Below, one piece after another: positions 1 through 8,500 of a stretch of 21,532 nucleotides of DNA. The notes beneath the pieces are model-generated. The model had not been told where the DNA came from. It ran no database searches and saw nothing but the letters and a program-made list of their open reading frames with translations. The stretch lies in contig JAYMTA010001147.1 in the NCBI GenBank assembly GCA_036897625.1, forward strand, positions 1-21,532, read 5' to 3'. The DNA comes from Pelargonium cotyledonis. Taxonomy: Eukaryota; Streptophyta; Magnoliopsida; Geraniales; Geraniaceae. Made by a program: the position numbers and the translations under genes. How positions within the stretch are numbered: position 1 is the first letter of the stretch; every line of letters begins with the position of its first letter.

Positions 1-311
1 TAACAAACCATACTTTAGGATAAGTATGTGCAAAATGTGCATACTTCAGAATAGATATGTGTAATTTTTTCTAACTTATATTAAAAATATTGTTTATTAA
101 CTATATGTAGGATTGGTGTTAATTAACTATGTGTGCTCTACTGAATAGAATAATTGTGCTTTACTAAACAGATATAAATCAACTTTCATCACGACAGACA
201 CGAATAGAATAGAGCAAAAACACCGATCGGCCCCTTAGAAAAGCATGCATGCATGTGTAACATAAGCCACACACATGATGAATCTAGGACATGATATAAG
301 CCACTAGTAGG

Positions 312-469
312 AAGCACACATAACCATGCATGCATGTCCTCTAGTGAACAAGACCAACAAACACAAAACTAATGCACATGCAATGGGATAAAGCACACAT
401 AACCATGCATGCATGTCCTCTAGCGAACAAGACCAACAAACACAAAACTAATGCACATGCAATGGGATA
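312..469. repeat. 79-bp tandem duplication
   Basis: Two head-to-tail copies, 312-390 and 391-469, differ at only one base (t at 345, c at 424). Each copy contains catgcatgcatg and ends in caatgggata. Near identity points to a recent duplication. A (TA)n run follows directly at about 468-484. Confidence 0.95.
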
Positions 470-845
470 TATATATATATATATGTACACACACACAAAG
501 ATATATAAGGGTGGGCAATGACTCAAATATTATTCCTGGAGACGCTTATTATATATAGCTGAACTCAAATGTTGGATAAGATCGAAAAGCCATGAATAAT
601 ATAAGCAAATATCTACTACAATTTACCCATACCTCTGTAGTTGGCTGCAAAGAGGTATAAAACGTGAGTGTTACATATGAAATATGTAGCCGAATGCAGA
701 TTTTTTGGACTACTGATCAATTTACTTTTTTCCCACACGGCCACACCCGACTTGATCCATAAACTATTCGTATTCATTGTAAAGACCTGCAGAATAATAG
801 ATTAAATATAGAATGTCTGAAGTTTGTGTTCAAATTATCTTCTTC

Positions 846-915
846 ACCCTTAGTGAACACGACACACAAACACAAAACTGCGTGCCATGCTCATGCTCAT
901 GCTCATGCAATGAGA
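846..915. repeat. Diverged third copy of the 79-bp unit
   Basis: The stretch beginning ttagtgaacacgacacacaa matches the right half of the 79-bp unit (ctagtgaacaagaccaacaa) and shares acacaaaact, then differs where a CATGCT hexamer has multiplied (about 887-909). It ends in catgcaatgaga, against catgcaatggga in the unit. Confidence 0.65.
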
Positions 916-1024
916 TGCATACACATATACATTCATATTACAAAGAATATAATAAGTTTAGTGACAAAAGATACATACACGTATACATACATATTACATA
1001 GAATATAATAAGTTTAGTGACAAA
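913..1024. repeat. 56-bp tandem duplication next to the splice acceptor
   Basis: Copies at 913-968 and 969-1024 share gaatataataagtttagtg and differ at only a few other places. The second copy ends 30 bases before the exon, in the region where branch point and pyrimidine tract must lie. Confidence 0.85.
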
Positions 1025-1054
1025 TATAGTTGTACTTGTTTGTTTTACATGCAG

Positions 1055-1321
1055 GCACTAACGAATGGGATATACAAGAGCTGCCTCCACAGGGCAGTGG
1101 TGAACAGAAACAAAGAGAGACGATCTTTGGCTTTCTTCTTGTGCCCTAATGAGGACAAAACTGTGAAACCACCAAAAGATCTAGTAGGTCCAAGAAAATA
1201 CCCAGACTTCACATGGTTCGATCTCTTGTCTTTTACTCAGCACCATTATCGAGCCGACACCGACACACTCCAAAGCTTCTTTCATTGGTTACTTGACCAA
1301 TCAAAAACCCTAGTTGATTGA
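1055..1321 (+). CDS. GA20ox: Gibberellin 20-oxidase, last exon (5' part outside window)
   Basis: This exon encodes the last 88 residues of a 2-oxoglutarate/Fe(II) dioxygenase. The family oxidises carbon 20 of gibberellin intermediates in the cytosol, the step that makes GA9/GA20. The exon follows an acceptor (ttacatgcag) and opens in phase 0 with [10 protein letters not shown], where the last exon of GA20-oxidases usually begins. LHRAVVN carries the third iron-binding histidine. RRSLAFF carries the Arg-x-Ser pair that holds 2-oxoglutarate. RKYPDFTW and [12 protein letters not shown] are family signatures near the C-terminus. The stop is TGA at 1319-1321. The iron-binding HxD and the LPWKET segment lie in earlier exons, which I do not find between 1 and 1054, so the gene is cut by the window edge. 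Which paralogue it is cannot be told from this exon. Confidence 0.93.
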   Translation, partial: ALTNGIYKSCLHRAVVNRNKERRSLAFFLCPNEDKTVKPPKDLVGPRKYPDFTWFDLLSFTQHHYRADTDTLQSFFHWLLDQSKTLVD

Positions 1322-1398
1322 TGATCAAATGAATATTTTTAATTATTTTGCTTCTTGATTTATGTATGTGCACCTCAGCTTTTATCTATTTGTGTATA

Positions 1399-1404
1399 AA
1401 TAAA
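1399..1404 (+). promoter_or_regulatory. Candidate poly(A) signal of GA20ox
   Basis: AATAAA lies 78 bases after the stop codon in a T/A-rich 3' region. The match to the canonical signal is exact, but plant signals are loose, so use is inferred. Confidence 0.45.
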
Positions 1405-1789
1405 AACAAGACATGTTTAAATCAATATATGGATTGGTTTTTCGACCTCTAGTGCTGTACGTATAATTGTTTTATATAATAATAACTCTTTTTAGGATGT
1501 TTAATACGTGAATGTTGTGGAAATATATATACATGCATGCATGTTTGGGACCTACAATGATGAATGTATGTTGAGTTTTGTCCATAACGAATACATAATA
1601 ATAAGGGGTTATCTATCTATATATATATATATATATATATGGTGCTCAAATGTATGTTTAATAATATATTATTAATAGAAAATTATGGATAGTCATGTGT
1701 ACTCGGTAGTCACTTAGATAATAATACTCCTTTTGTCACAATCTATTAATTCAGTAGTATTGTCCTGGTCCGCCGCTATTATCATGTCT

Positions 1790-1920
1790 CACAAGTAAGA
1801 TCATGCCTCTCATTACGAGCTTGTCCACATGCTTTTAGAGCTACTCGTTCAGCTACGGCACCCGTCATATCTCTCTGAGAGCAACCTAAAGTTTCCCACT
1901 GAATTGAGAGCGCAATTGTT
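1790..1920 (-). pseudogene. rbcL: Nuclear fragment of plastid rbcL (NUPT)
   Basis: Read on the minus strand, this gives TLG, seven residues, then GAVAERVALKACGQARNE, followed by DLT. The C-terminal half of RuBisCO large subunit has TLGHPWGNAP followed by GAVANRVALEACVQARNE, with the same spacing. The DNA also reads like plastid rbcL (for example gggtgccgtagct). About 40 codons survive, with many replacements, and it is not joined to the rest of the gene. It is a piece of plastid DNA moved to the nucleus and now decaying, without function as RuBisCO. An A-run borders it on the plus-strand right. Confidence 0.85.
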
Positions 1921-3129
1921 TCCAAAAAAAAAAAAATCATGGTCTTTTTTTTATTATTTTCCTTCACTAATATTTATAATTGTATGGCTCTCGATTTGGT
2001 TTCATCTCATCTTCTCTTTTCTCTCTCATGCTTTTATATCAATCATTCAAATAACATCACAAACACACGATATGTTAATACGGTTGTTGAATCATTATCA
2101 AAATGAGGTTATCAATGATGGATAGAACATTAATGGCAGTCAACGGGATAGAATGCGTTCATCAGCTACGAATACAATGATGGATTGATCAAGTTCTCTG
2201 ATCACCAACATATGTCGTTGTGTTTGTTGTCAATCCACTATAGGATAAACCACAACTTCTTAAGTGTCTAACTAATTAATTCTATCACAAATGCCAACGA
2301 TAGACACCAACTTCCATCGCCCCGAACACAACTTAAAACTTTCATCACATTGTGCTCTTCAGCTAACAACTCTTCTCAAAATCTCAAGAGTGTTGGATGG
2401 AATCTCATTCTAAAAGTTTTAATGGTTTCCGAGGATTCATATATTATATCTCGCTCAATAATTGTCTTAAATAATTCAATGATTATCTTATCCCAAATCA
2501 ATCAATGAACAATTATTTTCGAAACATGGTTATAAACTTTTGAAATTGAACCCTTTAATTGGATCGCATATTCGAGAAGACATAAACAAGAAGATCGTCC
2601 CTTCTTGTGAATCTATTGATGGATGGAAATGAAATAGTCCAAAAAGAGAAGGGACAAAATATAAAATTCTAGAAGATCCTGAATACGAAAGGTTTGGAAT
2701 TGAGCATAGTAGTTTGTACATTACAATACCATATACTCCGTAATTAATATACACAATCTTATAGGGCCAATGTGACATGACTTAACACATGGGTGTCCCT
2801 CGTGCATGTCACATGATTAGACAACACATTTATTATAATTGTTTACTATATAGTTCATAAGAACACAGCATTATTTGTCGTTTTCTAATTATTTTGGTTG
2901 GATATATATTTATTTCACAAATGTTCTACATTTGAATATTTTGGGGACAATTATCGAGAGGGAAACCATCGTCATATATCACTATAATGATGATTTTACT
3001 TGAAAACAACTTTTAATTCTTGCAAGTGTTTATAAACAGTAGTTTGTGTCTTGCCCAAAATCTATATTTGTATATGTATTCAAGTATGTATTATATTACA
3101 CAAAAGAATATTCTTATAAGAAAAATATA

Positions 3130-3741
3130 TCACCAATTCCCCACTGAATCAATTTGATCTTGCTGAGGTAATTGTTTGTGAACTGAAGTTGGTGTGAAAG
3201 GCAAAGGAAATGATTGATCTGTGGAAACAAAATTTGGGTGAGAAATGATATTTGTAGAAGAATATACACTTTTGTAGGGTAAATTATGTTCATGTTCTTG
3301 GTGGTGTTGGTGTAGCCTTTGATCGGGTCGTTGTTGTTTTGGAACATTAAGCTTCTCGCCCTCGATGTCTCTATATTTGTTGAGGTACAATTTTAGGGGG
3401 GCCAAGTAATCTTCGAACCCAAGCGTTGTGATTGCCCAAATAATGTCGTCTCCGTTAATTGTCTTTCTTTTTTCTCTTTGGCACTTATCAGACGCTTCGC
3501 CGGTTACAAAACTGATAAATTCAGAAACACATTCTTGCACGGTCTCCTTCGCATCCTTGGAGATCTTTCCATTACTCGGAATCACTTTTTTCATGATTCT
3601 GCCTACGTTCGCTATGGGAAGAAACCGATCTTGTTCTTTGTTGTTATTGTTGTTGCTGCTGCCCGTGCTTTTTAAACAAGGGCTATCCGGGCTTTCCATG
3701 ACGGGCCCACTAGGCCTATTTACATTATTCTCATCTTCCAT
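3130..3741 (-). CDS. NF-YB: Nuclear factor Y subunit B (NF-YB), non-LEC1 type
   Basis: This is an intronless gene of 203 residues. NF-YB pairs with NF-YC through histone folds and, with NF-YA, binds CCAAT boxes in the nucleus. The core at about residues 37-130 opens with [17 protein letters not shown], continues with [20 protein letters not shown] and [13 protein letters not shown], and ends in [18 protein letters not shown]. At the site where LEC1-type proteins carry a diagnostic aspartate this one has Lys62 (KISKDAKE), so it is not LEC1-like. VGRIMK and EGEK after the core look most like the NF-YB4/NF-YB5 branch. The N-terminus has an Asn run (29-34). The tail is rich in Gln and His (HQHHQEHEH, 144-152) and ends IDSVGNW. 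The start is the only ATG before the core, and TGA lies at 3130-3132. It is divergent from the RGLG gene. Confidence 0.95.
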   Translation of the reverse strand: MEDENNVNRPSGPVMESPDSPCLKSTGSSNNNNNKEQDRFLPIANVGRIMKKVIPSNGKISKDAKETVQECVSEFISFVTGEASDKCQREKRKTINGDDIIWAITTLGFEDYLAPLKLYLNKYRDIEGEKLNVPKQQRPDQRLHQHHQEHEHNLPYKSVYSSTNIISHPNFVSTDQSFPLPFTPTSVHKQLPQQDQIDSVGNW

Positions 3742-4330
3742 GTGTCTCTATTTCCTTTTTGGTGCTTTCTTGCTTTGAGAGATTGGTTTCTTAGCCTTTT
3801 GATCAAATGCTATTTTGTGTGGATTCACATAAATTGGCAAAGAGAACATAAAAATAGGCTAATAAAAAGGTAAACAAAATGACTTGGTTGATTGTGAACA
3901 ACTTTGAGACCCTTAGACTCGCTCTATATGTGTAACATAGTGAGCAATGTGTAACCAACATTTCTTCTACCTAACATTAGAACATTGTTATCTAAATGCG
4001 GTCCAACTACAGCTGAAAAGTTGTGCTAACTATCATGTTCGTGTTAGGTAAACACAAAAATGATTGTGTTGTCATGTCCTAAACGATAGAATGCATTTAA
4101 TAAAATATTATCTTAAGATAACATGAACACGGCATTGTTATAATTGATGTGGAGTCCAGACAATTTAAATCGTATCATATTCATGTCAAGTCAAGTGAGA
4201 AACGGACACTTTCTTGTCTCCTGAAGACTGATTTTTATGGTATGGTTGACTTGTGCACGCAATGAGCAGCCGCCTCGTTATGATTGAATAAAAGGAAAGT
4301 TCGTTCTTCAAAATAAATAAAACCCCAGAA
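3742..4330. promoter_or_regulatory. Shared upstream region of divergent NF-YB and RGLG
   Basis: No gene is visible here. On the NF-YB strand two CCAAT pentamers lie at 3782-3786 and 3833-3837 (written ATTGG on the plus strand), about 40 and 90 bases before the ATG. AT-rich, TATA-like stretches (aataaataaaa, about 4312-4322) lie on the RGLG side. Transcription start sites are not determinable from sequence alone. Confidence 0.45.
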
Positions 4331-5498
4331 ATGAATGTGCAAAGGAGAATCCAAAATTTTCAACCTAAAGACCCAAACTGATGAGAAAAAGGTTGCGTTT
4401 TTGAAGAATTGGGCAGATTTATCAGAACACTGAAAGGTGTAGAATCAGTTTGAATCTCATTTTCTGCTATCCAGATAAAAAAAATCCAAGGTAACATCAC
4501 AATCACACTGTCTTTTCAATGTTTTTTTTGCAGACATGGGTCTGTTTTTGCTCGCTTGCTCTTGAATTGGGTTTGTTTTGTATTTTGTTGATGGGTGTAT
4601 GTCGATAGGTCTTTTTAGCCATTTGGGTTCATGGTAAATTTGTAAATTTTGTGTCTTTGATTATCTATCAGAGGCTCAGAGCATGTTGTAGTTCATATCT
4701 TTCACTTTGAAGAAATAGTGGTCAAATAGCTTACACCTCATATTGAAATGGGTTTTCTTTTTTTTTCTGTTTGTTCTTGAATTGGGTTGGTTTTGGATTT
4801 TGTTGATGGGTGTTTGTGGTGGATAGTGCTTTTTACCCATTTGGGTTTATGGTAAAATTTGTAATTTTTTTTTATATTTGATTCTCCATCAGAGCATGTT
4901 TTAGCTCATATCTTTCACTTTGAAGAACTGGTAGTGAAGCTTACGCTTCATGTTGAAATGGGAATTTTTTTAGCACATCTTTTGTTTTGTGGTATTTGGG
5001 CTGCAAGGAGATTGTGAAATGGGTTTGCAATGCGTGAGTTAGATAAATTGAGAATTTCTGATAGCTCAGCTAATTGTGAACTTAGGTCGATTAACCATTT
5101 GGAACACGAAACTTGAAAAGAACCAATTCGGTGCATGAACTTTTGACTTTTGAGTTGTATCAGATATGGTATTGGGCCAAAGCTTCGTCTACCGTATAGG
5201 GTTTTGCTGTTTTTCGAACATTTTCAAGACAAGTAATGGATTGGAACTCAATTACGGGATCTTTTGGCGGTTTGGTTTTGAGAACTGTAGGTTGCTTATG
5301 ATGGTACCTCCAAATTGATATCATAGGCAAAGTCGTAAATGCGAATATGCAAATGCTATCGGTTGTTTGAAGTTTACACATCCCTTTATGTGATTATTTT
5401 CTGGTATTTTTGGAAATCGGGTTTGGGAAGATGATACAAGTTATCTTCATTTGAGCATTTTGGCAAATGCTGAAAATGTAGTTGTATTCTTACAACAG
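4331..5498 (+). other. Probable 5' leader and leader intron of RGLG
   Basis: A consensus donor (ccaag|gtaaca) at 4491 and an acceptor (cttacaacag) ending at 5498 would remove about 1 kb and place the RGLG ATG 12 bases into the next exon. Leader introns are common in this gene family. The presumed first exon contains a 16-codon upstream frame (ATG 4331, TGA 4379-4381) if transcription starts before it. The intron carries a tandem duplication. Splicing is inferred, not shown. Confidence 0.5.
4541..4968. repeat. About 215-bp imperfect tandem duplication
   Basis: Copies at about 4541-4757 and 4758-4968 share, in order, tcttgaattgggt, attttgttgatgggtgt, catttgggtt, agagcatgtt, catatctttcactttgaaga and ttgaaatggg. 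Small indels separate the copies (offset 215 at the left, 210 at the right). It lies wholly inside the presumed RGLG leader intron. Confidence 0.85.
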
Positions 5499-5510
5499 AT
5501 AAACGTCAAT

Positions 5511-8500
5511 ATGGGGAATCAGGAATCAGTATTTGATAATCCAGACGATGATCATTCCATGCGTCAACCGCCTTCTTATGCTGGAAGTTCAGCAGATCCT
5601 AGATATCAGTATAATATGCCTCAACAACCTTATATGGGCAGTTCAGCTGATTCGAGCTATTGGCATACTCAACATCAACCTCCTTCTCATTGGGGGATTT
5701 CAACGGATTCTAGCAACCGACATACTCTGCATCAAGCCTCTTCTTTTGCAGGAAGTACAAGAGATAATGGCTTTCAACCTAAGCAGCTATCCACATTCAT
5801 ACCCGACAGTTTCAATTCGTTGGATCAGGTTTCATATTTATATTTTTAACCATTAATGTTCTGTATAACCTTTAAAATTCTCTCAAGTTGCGTTTGGATT
5901 TTTCGGATTTGATTTGAAATTTGGGATTTGAAACATTGTATGTCAAATACAAATGTGATGTTTAGGAAACCATAGAATTAGCCAAATCCATATCCAAGTT
6001 CTTTGTGCATCTAAAGATTGGATATGGCTCAAATCTAAGATTTCAAATCAAATCCAAGCGGACTATCAGGTTATCATTAGATCCCTTTGGTAATGTAGCC
6101 TAATGTAGATTGTGGTTTCAAATTTTGGAGTTAAAATGCTCCATAACTGTAAATGGTTAAAGGGCAGGTCTAGCGGGCGAGGCTCCCACTATTGTGGGGT
6201 CTGGAGAAAGTTGTTTATGAATGCAACCTCACTCTTGGACCTCGAGTGGGTGACCTCAAGGTTACAAGGTATCAACTTGTCGTTGCACCAAGGGTAACCT
6301 CTAATAGAATTAGAGATGCAGGGTACTGATTCCCGTACCTCTCGCTTGCTAAATTGACCAAATTTCCTTTGATTTGTGAAGAGTTACATGATAATACTAT
6401 ATGATTTTGGTTGGTAAATATTGCATTGCTCGTGGAAATTTAGTTTGTGAGTAATTAGAGATGGTAATTTGGACCCAATCCCGACCGCATTGTTGTGGGG
6501 TTGGGTCGCATAAAATAGACCCGAATAACTTTCGGTCGGAATTATTATAGCAACCCCCACATTTCCTAGGTGAAACTCGCACCCTGAAATCTGCACCTCT
6601 TGTGGGCCAAGTCCGGGTTAGGTTTTTCAACTCAAACCCAAATTGCCAGCTCTATAAGTAATTAGCTTAAATCATTTATCAACTGCCATGCTGTACATCT
6701 TCAACAAACTTTTCTGTCATAATTCTAAACAAACCTGCAAACCATACAAAAAACCAAAGTAATGTGAAACGGTTAGATGATAATATTTGTACCATTAACC
6801 GTGTATGATGTTGTATGTACAAAATATTTACATGATTCAACTTTCAGCGTGTAACATAGTTTACGAAATAACTGGTTTATGTCCACAAGCTGAAGCTTTT
6901 TCAAATTTGTTGTAATTAGCTTGTTTGGTATAGTACAGATAATGATAAAGACCGAACATTATCCATTTAGGTTATCAATGCATTGCGAGAATCGGGACTT
7001 GAATCATCAAATTTAATTGTTGGCATTGACTTCACAAAAAGCAATGAGTGGACAGGTGATTCCTTTTGACAAACTGAGATTGTCTCAATCTTTATCATTT
7101 TTCAGAATATGTGGATTGAAAATATCGTATATTATTGATCGCAGGAAGGTTTTCATTCAACAGGAGAAGCCTCCATGCAATTGGTGGCAAACCTAATCCG
7201 TATGAGCAGGCAATCTCTATAATTGGCCGTACTCTGTCTCCTTTCGATGAAGATAACTTGATACCTTGTTTTGGATTTGGGGACGGTCAGTGGTGATTAA
7301 TAATTTAGCTTCCGTAGAAAGTTCATATTGCATTTCCATGGTTTTCTGATACAGCATAGGTTACTTTTTAGCATCTACGCACGATCAACATGTGTTCAGC
7401 TTCTACTCTAATCACCGGCCTTGCCATGGTTTTGAGGAAGTTCTTGGACGATATAGGGAGATTCTTCCTTTCTTGAATCTATCAGGTTCGTATCTATACT
7501 ACCCATCATACAAGTTTCATGTCCTTTTCTTCAGTAGCTTATTGAGTATCCTACTCTCTTTCTTAAATTGGCGAGACTATCAAATGATTGTGATAAATAA
7601 CGTTACCATAGTTGTTAAAATCTTTGTTTCCCTATTTGATTCGATTCATTTCACCCCTCAACATCAAAAACACTACTAAATTGGACATGGATAAGGATCA
7701 GGAGAAAATCACCCGATTCACATATGTTGGGTCATAAGAGGTTGGCTGTGCCAGCTCAGGTTGATTCTGTTTTGACTCGTATTGAGAAAAATTCATGAAT
7801 ATTTGGTCTGATTCCCTGTTTTAACCGCGGTTCATCAACCATGTCCGTCACCTTTTTTCGTAGGTCCAACTTCGTTTGCCCCAATCATTAATGCCGCAAT
7901 TGACATTGTGGAAAGAAGCAACGGGCAATATCATGTTCTAGTCATCATAGCAGACGGGCAGGTAAATGGAACTTGTCATATGATGTCCATCTTCATCTTA
8001 TTTTATTTTCTGCCAGTTTTTTTCGTATTTTATTAACTATATCCGTTATTTCAGTTTTTAGTGTTTCCATGCTTAAATTAATAGGTTACGCGGAGTCCCG
8101 ATACACCGCCTGGAAGGTTCAGTCCTCAAGAACAAGCAACTGTAAATTCCATTGTGACCGCTAGGTAAGGAAATATACAATTCATAGCCCTATGATATTA
8201 TAGTGTTGTAGTTAATGTCTCACCTTGGTGCTATCATGATACTATTAGCCAATATCCTCTGTCAATCATATTGGTTGGAGTTGGGGACGGACCATGGGAC
8301 GCTACGAAACAATTCGATGATAACATTCCTCAGCGTGCATTTGACAACTTCCAGGTATGAATTATAGCCTTGTTTAGACCAAATGATCGTCGGTGTGGTC
8401 TTTTTGGTTGTATTTTAAGTAAAAATTCATGGATAATACGATGAACTCAATCATGAGGAATAGCTAGGTTCCGAAGGTCTAGTTGGACCTTGAGCATACG

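Larger units (their letters stand above)
1..1054 (+). other. Long intron of the GA20ox gene, repeat-rich
   Basis: No coding exon of the family is visible here, and the stretch ends in a good acceptor at 1053-1054, so I read it as the last intron of the GA20-oxidase gene, at least 1.05 kb long. It holds TGCATGCA-type runs, a perfect-looking 79-bp tandem duplication, a (TA)n run, a diverged third copy of that unit, a short CATGCT repeat (about 887-909) and a 56-bp duplication. If the earlier exons prove to be missing, the exon would instead be a fragment. Confidence 0.7.
1322..3129. other. Intergenic region between convergent GA20ox and NF-YB
   Basis: The region holds the GA20ox 3' UTR, a (TA)n microsatellite at about 1615-1640, the rbcL-like fragment described separately, a run of 13 or so A at about 1922-1936, and AT-rich DNA. 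I find no gene of its own. Open frames here are short and show no family signature. Confidence 0.6.

Noticed and set aside
2530-2778. Minus-strand open frame of 82 codons, considered as another organellar fragment
   Set aside because: I could not match it to any plastid or mitochondrial gene, unlike the rbcL piece.
3428-3778. Plus-strand open frame of 116 codons
   Set aside because: It is the antisense shadow of the NF-YB coding region, and its leucine run is the reverse of the Asn-codon run.
7392-7679. Plus-strand open frame of 95 codons
   Set aside because: This is the RGLG exon 7372-7485 read through its donor into the intron.
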